This document shows, piece after piece, positions 25,536-33,139 of a stretch of DNA of 64,000 nucleotides (within the stretch, counting starts at the first letter, position 1; each line of letters starts with the position of its first letter). Source of the DNA: Pseudohaliea sp964438205 (lineage in GTDB: Bacteria > Pseudomonadota > Gammaproteobacteria > Pseudomonadales > Halieaceae); the NCBI GenBank assembly GCA_964438205.1, contig CAYTJQ010000001.1:38857-102856 (forward strand). Direction: 5' to 3'. The translations under genes were made by a program, and so were the position numbers. The notes under the pieces are model-generated. The model did no database searches, was not told where the DNA came from, and saw only the letters and a list, made by a program, of their open reading frames with translations.

Positions 25536-25933
25536 TGACCGACATCCTCTACTACGACGGGCGCTGCAGCCTCTGCGCCCGTGAGATCGCACGGATCGAG
25601 GGACTGCGCGACGACAGTCTCGAGCTCTGCGACATCCACAGCCTCGATGCGGCGCCGGAGCCCGGCGGGCCGGACCGGGACACCCTGCTGCGGACGCTGC
25701 ACCTGCGCACCGCAGACGGGCGCTGGCTCACCGGCGCCGACGCCAATGTCGCCGCCTGGCGCCACACCCGCTACGGGTGGCTCTGGGGCTGGCTGCGCTG
25801 GCCTCTGCTGCGATGGCTGGTCGACCCGGTCTATGACCGCTGGGCAATCTGGCGTTACCGACGCCTTTATCGCGACGGCTGTTACGACGGCGCCTGCGCG
25901 ACGGGGAGCCCTAATGTTCCTGGAGAGCGCTGA
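25535..25933 (+). CDS. DUF393 / DCC-family thioredoxin-like protein
   Basis: 132 residues of the DCC family: the opening ILYYDGRCSLCAREI carries the Cys-x-x-Cys expected for a thiol-disulfide oxidoreductase-like fold. Charged and Trp-rich segments follow (RYGWLWGWLRWPL). The biochemical role of DCC proteins is poorly defined. It overlaps the preceding DUF2892 gene by one base and the following flavin reductase by 20 bases, so the three are translated as one unit. Confidence 0.82.
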   Translation: MTDILYYDGRCSLCAREIARIEGLRDDSLELCDIHSLDAAPEPGGPDRDTLLRTLHLRTADGRWLTGADANVAAWRHTRYGWLWGWLRWPLLRWLVDPVYDRWAIWRYRRLYRDGCYDGACATGSPNVPGER

Positions 25934-26561
25934 CCTCGCGGCACTGGAGCGGCGCTACCGGGCTTCCCTGGTCAACGGCATCACCGGCTACAAGCCCGCG
26001 AATCTCATCGGCTCCGTTGATCGCGATGGGCGGAGCAACCTGGCGATCATGAGCTCGCTGGTGCACCTGGGCTCCAATCCACCGCTGCTGGCGCTGGTCA
26101 TGCGCCCGGACAGCGTGCCCCGACACACCCTGGACAATATCCTTGCCACGGGGCACTACACGGTGAACCACGTGGCCAGCGCCTTTATCGAGCGGGCCCA
26201 CCAGACCGCCGCGCGCTACCCGCGGGAGGTCTCGGAGTTCGCCGCCGTTGGCCTCGGCGAGCACTGGCGGGAAGGCTTCCCGGCACCGTTCGTCGAAGAT
26301 GCCTCGGTGCGTCTGGGCATGGCGCTGCGCGATCACCAGCCGCTGGCGATCAACGGCACCCACCTGGTGATCGGCGAAGTCCTCTCTATCGAACTGCCGG
26401 ACGCCTGCGTGCAGGAGGACGGCAGCGTCGACCTGGCCGCCGCGGACACCGTGGCCCTGGCCGGCCTCGACCGCTACTACCGGCCCCGGGACCCGAAGCG
26501 CATGGCCTACGCCAAGCCGGACCAGCCGCCCCGGGTTGCCGACCCCCTCCGGGAAGACTGA
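25914..26561 (+). CDS. Flavin reductase-like FMN-binding split-barrel protein
   Basis: A 215-residue protein of the flavin reductase-like family. KPANLIGSVDRDGRSNLAIMSS with SNPPLLALVMRP and HTLDNILATGHYTVN are the family's FMN-binding strands; the middle of the protein (GTHLVIGEVLSIEL) completes the barrel. This subgroup of about 210 residues often binds FMN but has no assigned partner oxygenase. The ATG at 25914 follows GGGGAG. It ends the DUF2892-DUF393 mini-operon. Confidence 0.85.
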   Translation: MFLESADLAALERRYRASLVNGITGYKPANLIGSVDRDGRSNLAIMSSLVHLGSNPPLLALVMRPDSVPRHTLDNILATGHYTVNHVASAFIERAHQTAARYPREVSEFAAVGLGEHWREGFPAPFVEDASVRLGMALRDHQPLAINGTHLVIGEVLSIELPDACVQEDGSVDLAAADTVALAGLDRYYRPRDPKRMAYAKPDQPPRVADPLRED

Positions 26562-26630
26562 CCCGGGCCGTTACCGCAGCACCGGAATCTGCTAACGTCC
26601 ACGGACTACCCTGGGTTCCCGGAGGACACC

Positions 26631-27539
26631 ATGCAGGCCAACCAGAAAGACCGCTTCAGCGACTCGGCCGGCCGCCGCAGCGGCGGCTCGCCGGTCCTGG
26701 TCACCGCCGCTGCCCTGTTCATCGTCGCCGGCATCGCCTGGCTGGTGCTCGGCCCCGACGACACGCCGCCGGAGGAACCGGCCACGACCGTCGTGCCGGA
26801 AACACCGGACCCGACGCCGCCGCGCGTCGCCGAGCCGGTGGCGCCGGATATCCCGGAGCGACCGGCGGAAGCAGAGCCGGAACCCGAGCCGCTTGCCGAA
26901 GAGCCCAATGAGCCGGCGGCGGAACCGGAGCCCCCGGCGGAGCCCGAGGAGCCGCCACTGACCCTCGACAACAGCGATCCGGTGGTCCGCGACGCCCTCA
27001 CACCCTACGCCGCCGAAGGCCTGCCCTCGGACCTGCTCGGCCACAGTAATCTCCTCGAGCGCACCGTCGCGGCCGTGGACGCCGTGCGCCGCGGCGTCGT
27101 CCCGAGCAAGGTCTTCAACCTGCCGAAGCCCGCCGGCGATTTCCGCGTCCGGCAGGTGGGGGGACGCACGGTGATCGACCCGGCCAGCTACCGCCGCTAC
27201 GACCCCATCGTCGACGCCATCGTCGCCACGCCCGTGGAGCCCCTGGCGGAGGCTTTCCAGTCCTACCGCTCCCTGCTCGAGACCGCCTACGGGGCGCTGG
27301 GGTACGCCCCGGACAAGGTGGACAACGCGCTGGTCGCGGCCCTCGACCGGATCATTGCCCTGCCGGTTCCGGCGGGGGACATCGAGGTGATGAAGGTGGA
27401 GGCCGTGTACGCCTACGTGGACGAGGACCTGGAGGGCATGAAAGCCATCGACAAGCAGCTGCTGCGTACCGGGCCGGACAACCTGCAGCGCCTGCAGGAT
27501 CACGCCCGTGAACTGCGCCGCGCGCTACTCGAGCCCTGA
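26631..27539 (+). CDS. DUF3014 domain protein, single-pass membrane anchored
   Basis: 302 residues. A membrane segment at about 22-41 is followed by a Pro/Glu-rich linker to about residue 110, then a DUF3014 domain starting LDNSDPVVRDAL and including RRGVVPSKVF and RYDPIVDAI. The topology suggests a periplasmic domain held off the inner membrane by a rigid linker. Function of the family is unknown. Its last 15 bases overlap the convergent recX gene. Confidence 0.85.
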   Translation: MQANQKDRFSDSAGRRSGGSPVLVTAAALFIVAGIAWLVLGPDDTPPEEPATTVVPETPDPTPPRVAEPVAPDIPERPAEAEPEPEPLAEEPNEPAAEPEPPAEPEEPPLTLDNSDPVVRDALTPYAAEGLPSDLLGHSNLLERTVAAVDAVRRGVVPSKVFNLPKPAGDFRVRQVGGRTVIDPASYRRYDPIVDAIVATPVEPLAEAFQSYRSLLETAYGALGYAPDKVDNALVAALDRIIALPVPAGDIEVMKVEAVYAYVDEDLEGMKAIDKQLLRTGPDNLQRLQDHARELRRALLEP

Positions 27540-27995
27540 GCGCCAGGGGTCCCCGAGGGCCCCGGTGTCGAAGCCGCGGTTGTGGAGGAAGCGAAGCCGG
27601 CGGGCCAGTTCCTTGCGGTCCTGCGGCGGTTCCGCGCCGAACTTCTTTTCCGCCACCCTGCGCGCCAGGCGCGCCCAGTCGCAATCGGCACCGGCCACGG
27701 CACGGTCGGCGAGGCCGCTGTCGATGCCCCGCTCGCGCAGTTCCCGCACCAGGCGCAGGGGCCCGTAGCCGCGCTCACTGCGCTGGCGCACATAGGCCTC
27801 CGTGAAGCGCGCATCACTCTGCAGGCCGTCCCGCGCCAGTTGTTCCAGGGCGCCCTCCAGTACCTGCGGCGCGAAGCGCCGCCCCAGCTTGCGTAGCAGT
27901 TCCCTTCGGCTGTGCTCCCGGCGCGCGAGCAGGTCCATGGCAGCCTTGCGGGCCGCTACGGGGTCGCGCTCACTGTCGTTGCGTCTATCAGCCAT
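27525..27995 (-). CDS. recX: RecX, modulator of RecA
   Basis: A 156-residue protein of three-helix repeats that binds RecA filaments and limits their extension. The family signs are MDLLARREHSRREL, the QSDARFTEAYVRQRSERGYGP stretch around residues 60-80 and RGFDTGAL at the end. It lies 115 bases downstream of recA in the same direction, with hairpins in between that would reduce recX expression relative to recA. Confidence 0.93.
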   Translation of the reverse strand: MADRRNDSERDPVAARKAAMDLLARREHSRRELLRKLGRRFAPQVLEGALEQLARDGLQSDARFTEAYVRQRSERGYGPLRLVRELRERGIDSGLADRAVAGADCDWARLARRVAEKKFGAEPPQDRKELARRLRFLHNRGFDTGALGDPWRSGLE

Positions 27996-28018
27996 GAGCG
28001 GAAGGATAACCGAGAAAC

Positions 28019-28067
28019 AAAAAAAAGGATGCCGGGGATGAGAGTGGGTGATGTGGGTCCCGGCACC
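28019..28067 (-). terminator. Possible terminator between recA and recX
   Basis: On the minus strand, TGCCGGG and CCCGGCA can pair across a loop of about 25 bases and are followed by two C and eight T. The long loop makes it weaker than a canonical terminator. Partial read-through would allow low recX expression. Confidence 0.4.
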
Positions 28068-28077
28068 CTGGAGTCAA

Positions 28078-28099
28078 GCGCCGGCCGGGGGGCCGGCGC
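28078..28099 (-). other. Nine-bp GC hairpin just after recA
   Basis: GCGCCGGCC and GGCCGGCGC pair perfectly around a four-base loop, 12 bases past the recA stop. No T-run is attached. It may stabilise the recA mRNA 3' end or help attenuate read-through into recX. Confidence 0.6.
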
Positions 28100-28110
28100 G
28101 GCGGTTGTGT

Positions 28111-29166
28111 TTACGCGTCGTCGCCCGCTTCGCTGCTCGCCGGCGCCTCTTCGGTCGTGGCGTTTGCCGCGGGCTTCTTGATGTCGAGCACCTGCTCGCG
28201 GATCTGCGTCTCGATCTCGCTCGCCAGGGCCGGGTTGTCCTCGAGGAACTTCGAGGCATTGGCCTTGCCCTGGCCGATCTTGTCGCCGTTATAGGCGTAC
28301 CAGGCGCCGGATTTTTCGACCAGGTTCAACTTCACGCCCCAGTCGATGATCTCCGCCATGCGATTGATGCCGCGGCCGTAGGTAATCTGGAACTCGGCCT
28401 GCTTGAAGGGCGGCGAGACCTTGTTCTTCACCACCTTCACGCGGGTCTCGTTGCCGACCACCTCGTCGCCCTCCTTCACCGCGCCGATACGACGGATGTC
28501 GAGGCGGACGGAGGAGTAGAACTTGAGCGCGTTGCCGCCGGTAGTGGTTTCCGGCGAGCCGAACATGACGCCGATCTTCATGCGGATCTGGTTGATGAAG
28601 ATCACCAAGCAGTTGGTCTGCTTGATGGTGGCCGTGAGTTTGCGCATCGCCTGGCTCAGCAGCCGCGCCTGCAGGCCGACGTGGCTGTCGCCCATCTCGC
28701 CCTCGATCTCCGCCTTGGGCGTGAGGGCCGCCACGGAATCGATCACGAGCACGTCCACGGCGCCGGAGCGCACCAGCATCTCGGCGACTTCCAGCGCCTG
28801 CTCACCCGTGTCGGGCTGGGAGACGATGAGATCGTCCACCTGCACCCCGAGCTTCTCGGCGTAGGACGGGTCCAGGGCGTGCTCGGCATCGATGAAGGCT
28901 GCAGTGCCCCCGGCCTTCTGCGCCTCGGCGATGACCTGTAGCGTGAGGGTGGTCTTGCCGGAGGATTCCGGGCCGTAGATCTCGCAGATGCGGCCCTTGG
29001 GCAGGCCGCCGATGCCGAGGGCGACATCGAGCCCCAGGGAGCCCGTGGAGATGGCCGGGATGGCGACCCGCTCCGTGTCGCCCATGCGCATGACCGTGCC
29101 CTTGCCGAACTGGCGCTCGATCTGGCCGAGGGCCGCTGCCAGTGCCTTTTCCTTGTTCGCGTTCAT
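28111..29166 (-). CDS. recA: Recombinase RecA
   Basis: A 351-residue strand-exchange protein and SOS co-protease. It opens KEKALAAALGQIERQFGKG, has the Walker A loop GPESSGKTT and the VIDSVAAL Walker B strand, then loops with QAMRKLTATIKQTN and MKIGVMFGSPETTTGGNAL. The C-terminus is acidic and Ala-rich. The ATG at 29166 is seven bases from GGAG and is preferred to a GTG at 29172. A LexA box lies about 75-94 bases upstream, so SOS induction is expected. Confidence 0.98.
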   Translation of the reverse strand: MNANKEKALAAALGQIERQFGKGTVMRMGDTERVAIPAISTGSLGLDVALGIGGLPKGRICEIYGPESSGKTTLTLQVIAEAQKAGGTAAFIDAEHALDPSYAEKLGVQVDDLIVSQPDTGEQALEVAEMLVRSGAVDVLVIDSVAALTPKAEIEGEMGDSHVGLQARLLSQAMRKLTATIKQTNCLVIFINQIRMKIGVMFGSPETTTGGNALKFYSSVRLDIRRIGAVKEGDEVVGNETRVKVVKNKVSPPFKQAEFQITYGRGINRMAEIIDWGVKLNLVEKSGAWYAYNGDKIGQGKANASKFLEDNPALASEIETQIREQVLDIKKPAANATTEEAPASSEAGDDA

Positions 29167-29211
29167 GTCCACTCTCCGTCGCTCCCGATGGCCTAGGCCG
29201 TCTGTCTCTTG

Positions 29212-29247
29212 TTAAGAACTCTATTAAGAACTGTATTAACTACTGTA
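29212..29247. repeat. Three 12-bp direct repeats in the recA leader
   Basis: TTAAGAACTCTA, TTAAGAACTGTA and TTAACTACTGTA follow each other without gaps between the LexA box and the recA ribosome-binding site. The third copy runs into the LexA box. They may be duplicated promoter sequence or an additional regulator site. Confidence 0.75.
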
Positions 29248-29260
29248 TATATCCTCAGTG
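29241..29260. promoter_or_regulatory. LexA (SOS) box upstream of recA
   Basis: TACTGTATATATCCTCAGTG matches the 20-bp SOS consensus TACTGTATATATATACAGTA at 16 positions. It keeps one perfect CTGT arm, an AT-rich core start and a CAG arm with one mismatch. It lies 75 bases upstream of the recA ATG, within the expected promoter region. Confidence 0.8.
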
Positions 29261-29362
29261 CTTTTCGAGTCGATTGCAAGGGGTTCGGGGCCTCAAATCC
29301 GGGCAGAATCCGGCCCTGTCGCCCGGACCGGCCTGAAAAGGCGACAGGTCGCGGCGGGCCGC

Positions 29363-30397
29363 TTACGCGGCGATGGGCTGGCCGTCGTCGGCGACGGCGT
29401 AGAACAGGCAGTCGGACTGGGCGATACCGGCATTGGTCGTGATCATGAACAGCTTGAGCGGCTGTGCCGGCCGCACCTCGCCGTTCTCGATGCGCACCAG
29501 CCGGTCGACGGCGCACACACCCGCGGCGTCGACGGCACGGAACAGGCGCGACGGCACACCGCCGGCCCAGCCGAGCACCACGTCGGGGCCGACGCTGCCG
29601 AAGTTGTGGTGCTCGATGTCGGGGCGCAGCGTGATGTCGTGGCCGGCACAGGGCCTGGGCGCGTAGGTCAGGCTGACACCCTCACGGAGCTCGAGGCGCA
29701 CCGGGTCCGCCAGCCGTTCCAGGCCGCGCCCGCGCACTCCGCCCGCGAAGACGTCGGCCACCGCCGCGTAGCGGCAGAGCCCTTCATAGGCGCAGCGGTG
29801 TGCCGCGTCGTCGAGGCGGCCGCCCACCTCGATAGTCACCGTGGGACAGCGGTGATCGCTGAGCTCCATGAGGGCCCCGAGGTCCAGGTGGGAAATGATC
29901 AGGCGCCCGGTGAACAGCGCCGCCAGCGCATCGTGCTGCCGGTCCGGGAAGGTGCACACGGCGAAGGACGGCCCGGAGCCGGAGGTGTTGTGCATGTCCA
30001 CCACCGCTTCCGGGCGGTGCAGCCGCAGCAGCTCGAGGATCTCCTCGGCCAGGCGCCCCTGGGCATCGTCGAAGGGCGGGCGGAAGCAGCGGTTGAGGTC
30101 GCGGGCCCGCGGCAGCATGCGGTGGGTGAACAGCGGCTCGGTGAGCGCGGCGGTCACCGACGCGACGATGCAGACCAGGTTCACCGCCGGCCGCTCCCCC
30201 GCGCGGAGCCAGCGCCAGAGCGCGCGGGCGCCGGAGGGCTCGTTGCCGTGCAGCAGGGTGACGAAGGCGCGGCAGCGGCTGTCGTCGGCGCCGCTGATGA
30301 AGAGGCAGGCGGGGCCTTCGAGCCAGTGCAGGAACGCCTCGAAGCTGTCGCCGATGGCCGCCGGGTCCGGGTCGCGCAGGAACCGGAAGCGCCTCAC
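29363..30397 (-). CDS. Succinylglutamate desuccinylase/aspartoacylase family protein
   Basis: About 344 residues, M14-like zinc hydrolase fold. Zinc ligands are seen in LLHGNEPSG (His, Glu) and the later His in VDMHNTSG; ARDLNRCF and the TIEVGG glutamate complete the AstE/AspA pattern. Family members split N-acyl amino acids. The start is a GTG at 30397 that overlaps the ligase stop (GTGA) with GGAG eight bases before it. It closes the adhC-ligase operon, so its substrate may be an amide related to the ligase product. That is inference only. Confidence 0.82.
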   Translation of the reverse strand: MRRFRFLRDPDPAAIGDSFEAFLHWLEGPACLFISGADDSRCRAFVTLLHGNEPSGARALWRWLRAGERPAVNLVCIVASVTAALTEPLFTHRMLPRARDLNRCFRPPFDDAQGRLAEEILELLRLHRPEAVVDMHNTSGSGPSFAVCTFPDRQHDALAALFTGRLIISHLDLGALMELSDHRCPTVTIEVGGRLDDAAHRCAYEGLCRYAAVADVFAGGVRGRGLERLADPVRLELREGVSLTYAPRPCAGHDITLRPDIEHHNFGSVGPDVVLGWAGGVPSRLFRAVDAAGVCAVDRLVRIENGEVRPAQPLKLFMITTNAGIAQSDCLFYAVADDGQPIAA

Positions 30398-31728
30398 AGC
30401 GGCCACTCCGCCACCGGACGATTGCTGTCCGCCAGGGCCATGAAGCGCTTCAGCATCTCGTGCTGCGCATCGGGCGTCGGCAGCCCGCCATCCAGGCCGT
30501 GCAGCGTATCGAGCTGCCAGGTCGCGCCGGTCTGCCGGGCCGCCAGCCGCGCACCGATGACGCCGAGGTAGTGGCTGATCTCCTCCGCCGGCGTGCCGAT
30601 GGCNNNNNNNNNNNNNNNNNNNNNNNNNNNNNNNNNNNNNNNNNNNNNNNNNNNNNNNNNNNNNNNNNNNNNNNNNNNNNNNNNNNNNNNNNNNNNNNNN
30701 NNNACCATGTCCACGGGCGTCGGTCCCGCCGGCAGGGAGCGCAGCTCGATGCGCAGGTGGCCGCCGTCCACCGGGTCGTAGACCGGCCGGTTCCAGAGCC
30801 AGACCGTGGACAGGTGCAGGCGAAGCTCGTCCAGGAGCGGTGCCCCCGCCGCCGCGCCCTCGCCGCAGATGGGCAGGAGGGGCGGATAGAGCCGCACCTG
30901 CTCGGCAAAGAGTTCGTGCGCGCCGCGGCGCACCCAGCCGCGGCCGAAGTTCACCCGCGCCGGCTCGCTCCAGCTGTAGCGGTCCCGCTGCCGGCAGTCG
31001 ATGGACTGCTTGAACAGCGGAATGCGCGTCTCCCGCCACAGCGCGTGGCCGAACAGCGTCGGCGAGTTGCCGGCGATGGCCAGGGCCAGGGGCGTGGCCA
31101 GCTGCAGCGCGTTGTAGGTATCCGCATAGACCGCCGGGGCCACCCGGTAGTGCACCTGGAACGAGGTGTTCGCGCCCTCCAGGGTGATGTCCGCCATGTC
31201 GATCTGCAGCGGGTTGCGGCCGTTGATGTCGATGCGGAAGCTGCTGCCCCGGCGCTCGATGAGCTGCGCCACCAGCGCATGGTAGCGGCGCCGGTCGGTG
31301 ATGGAGCCCGGGCCGAAGTCCGCCTCGCGCAGCGTGGGCAGGATGCCGATGGCGACCACCTGCCCGCCATGGGCCGCCGCGTGGCCCTTGAGGTCGGCGA
31401 GGCAGCCGAGGATCTCTCGCTCGGTGGCCGAGAAGGCGCCGCCGGCCACGGGCCCCGGGGTCAGGTTGTACTCGAGGTTGTAGCGGTTGAGCTCCAGCGT
31501 GAGCCGCGGGTCCGCGGCCGCGGCGTGCAGCTCCTGGTTCACGTGCAGCGGGTTGCCCTCGCCGTCGACGAGGTAGAGCTCGAGCTCCGCACCGAGCGTC
31601 GCCGGGCCGATGCCGAAGCCCGGGTCGGCGAGAAGGCCCTCGAGGTCGGCGAGGTTGTCCTCGAGCCGCGCCTCGAAGGCCCGGAAGTCCTCCGGGTCAA
31701 AGGCGGTGCGGTCGATCTCGATACCCAC
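30394..31728 (-). CDS. Glutamate-cysteine ligase family (GCS2-type) protein, interrupted by assembly gap
   Basis: A carboxylate-amine ligase of the GCS2/YbdK-like superfamily: GAELELYLVDGEGNP, ELNRYNLEYNLTPGP, GANTSFQVHYRV, FGHALWRETRIP and RSLPAGPTPVDM are visible. The 100 N at 30604-30703 remove the region just after this last motif; sequence resumes in the same nominal frame (EEISHYLGVIGARLAARQTGA). A GTG at 31728 is the only plausible start. The enzyme should join glutamate or a similar acid to an amine or thiol with ATP. It lies 24 bases after adhC and overlaps the aspartoacylase gene by four bases. Confidence 0.75.
   Translation of the reverse strand: MGIEIDRTAFDPEDFRAFEARLEDNLADLEGLLADPGFGIGPATLGAELELYLVDGEGNPLHVNQELHAAAADPRLTLELNRYNLEYNLTPGPVAGGAFSATEREILGCLADLKGHAAAHGGQVVAIGILPTLREADFGPGSITDRRRYHALVAQLIERRGSSFRIDINGRNPLQIDMADITLEGANTSFQVHYRVAPAVYADTYNALQLATPLALAIAGNSPTLFGHALWRETRIPLFKQSIDCRQRDRYSWSEPARVNFGRGWVRRGAHELFAEQVRLYPPLLPICGEGAAAGAPLLDELRLHLSTVWLWNRPVYDPVDGGHLRIELRSLPAGPTPVDMXXXXXXXXXXXXXXXXXXXXXXXXXXXXXXXXXXAIGTPAEEISHYLGVIGARLAARQTGATWQLDTLHGLDGGLPTPDAQHEMLKRFMALADSNRPVAEWPL
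30604..30703. other. Assembly gap of 100 N
   Basis: Exactly 100 undetermined bases, the usual placeholder for a gap of unknown size. It falls inside the GCS2-family gene. Family members normally have more residues between the SLPAGPT motif and the C-terminal region than 33 codons, so the true gap may be longer. Confidence 0.98.
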
Positions 31729-31752
31729 GGCGCCGGCGGCTCCCGCGCGCCG

Positions 31753-32859
31753 TCAGTACATGACCACGGAGCGGATACTTTCACCCGCGTGCATCAGGTC
31801 GAAGGCCGTGTTGATCTCCTCCAGGGGCATGGTGTGCGTGATCAGGTCGTCGATGTTGATCTGCCCTTCCATGTACCAGTCGACGATCTTCGGCACGTCC
31901 GTGCGCCCGCGCGCGCCGCCGAAAGCCGTGCCCTTCCAGGTGCGGCCGGTGACCAGCTGGAACGGCCGGGTGCTGATCTCCTGGCCGGCGCCGGCGACGC
32001 CGATGATGCAGCTCTGGCCCCAGCCCTTGTGCGCGCACTCGAGCGCCTGGCGCATGACGTTGACGTTGCCGATGCATTCGAAGCTGTAATCCACCCCGCC
32101 GCCGGTCATGGCGATGAGGTGCTGGGTGACGTCGTCCACGTCCTTCGGGTTGACGAAGTCGGTCAGGCCGAACTGCCGGCCGAGCGCCTCCTTGGCCGGG
32201 TTCATGTCCACGCCGATGATGCGCGAGGCGCCGACCATGCGCGCGCCCTGGATCACGTTGAGGCCGATGCCGCCGAGGCCGAACACCGCGACCGTGGCCC
32301 CGGCCTCGACCTTCATGGTGAAGGCGACGGCACCGATGCCGGTGGTCACGCCGCAGCCGATGTAGCAGATCTTGTCGAAGGGCGCGTCCTCGCGCACCTT
32401 CGCCACGGCAATCTCCGGCAGCACCGTGTGGTTGGCAAAGGTGGAGCAGCCCATGTAGTGCCGCAGCGGCTTGCCGTCGAGGGAAAAGCGGCTCGAGCCG
32501 TCCGGCATCACGCCCTGGCCCTGGGTCTCGCGGATCGCCTGGCAGAGGTTGGTGCGTGGGTGCAGGCAGAAGTCGCACTCCCGGCACTCCGGCGTGTACA
32601 GCGGGATCACGTGGTCGCCGGGCTTCACGGAGGTCACGCCCTCCCCCACCTCGACGACGACCCCCGCGCCCTCGTGGCCGAGGATGGTCGGGAAGGCGCC
32701 CTCCGGGTCATCCCCGGACAGGGTGAAGGCATCCGTATGGCAGACCCCGGTCGCCCTGAGCTCCACCATCACCTCGCCGGCGCGGGGCCCCTCCAGCTCC
32801 ACCTCGCAGATTTCCAGGGGCTTGCCGGCACCGAAGGCGACTGCTGCGCGTGTTTTCAT
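31753..32859 (-). CDS. adhC: S-(hydroxymethyl)glutathione dehydrogenase / class III alcohol dehydrogenase
   Basis: A 368-residue zinc enzyme of formaldehyde detoxification: it oxidises S-hydroxymethylglutathione to S-formylglutathione, and also reduces S-nitrosoglutathione. Catalytic-zinc ligands lie in GVCHTD, GHEGAG and YIGCGVTTG, and the four structural-zinc cysteines in ECRECDFCLHPRTNLC. FGLGGIGL is the NAD loop. The ATG at 32859 is preceded by GAGGA; 24 extra in-frame codons upstream are not family-like. No S-formylglutathione hydrolase gene follows. Instead a GCS2 ligase and an aspartoacylase-family gene complete the operon. Confidence 0.95.
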   Translation of the reverse strand: MKTRAAVAFGAGKPLEICEVELEGPRAGEVMVELRATGVCHTDAFTLSGDDPEGAFPTILGHEGAGVVVEVGEGVTSVKPGDHVIPLYTPECRECDFCLHPRTNLCQAIRETQGQGVMPDGSSRFSLDGKPLRHYMGCSTFANHTVLPEIAVAKVREDAPFDKICYIGCGVTTGIGAVAFTMKVEAGATVAVFGLGGIGLNVIQGARMVGASRIIGVDMNPAKEALGRQFGLTDFVNPKDVDDVTQHLIAMTGGGVDYSFECIGNVNVMRQALECAHKGWGQSCIIGVAGAGQEISTRPFQLVTGRTWKGTAFGGARGRTDVPKIVDWYMEGQINIDDLITHTMPLEEINTAFDLMHAGESIRSVVMY

Positions 32860-33080
32860 GGCTGTTCTTCCTCGACGACTGATGCTGGGTTGAAACCCCG
32901 GATCATAGAGAGTTTGCCGGCGGGGAGCCAATGCCGCCGGCCCCGGTGCCCTCCCCGGCCGGTATCAGCGACGCGGAACAGTCCTCGAGCGCAGCCTCCG
33001 CCGGCCTGCCCGGGCTCCGTCCAGTTTCTGCAACGGCGGGGCGCATTTCCGGGGCGTCCAACAATCCGCCTTGCCGGCAT

Positions 33081-33120
33081 ATGTTAAAGCAACTAACATA
33101 AATGTTAATATGATTAACAT
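33081..33120. promoter_or_regulatory. Two tandem 19-bp palindromic operators before the RND efflux operon
   Basis: ATGTTAAAGCAACTAACAT at 33081-33099 and ATGTTAATATGATTAACAT at 33102-33120 are both palindromes with ATGTTA/TAACAT arms, 21 bp apart, so they lie on the same helix face. They lie 20-60 bases before the adaptor ATG in a distinct AT-rich patch. The TetR gene that ends the operon is the natural candidate ligand-responsive repressor. Confidence 0.8.
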
Positions 33121-33139
33121 GGCAGGGAGAGGCAAGGTC

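Noticed and set aside
30460..33087. 875-codon plus-strand frame over the ligase and adhC genes
   Set aside because: It runs through the N gap and is antisense to adhC and the GCS2 ligase; no domain is visible.
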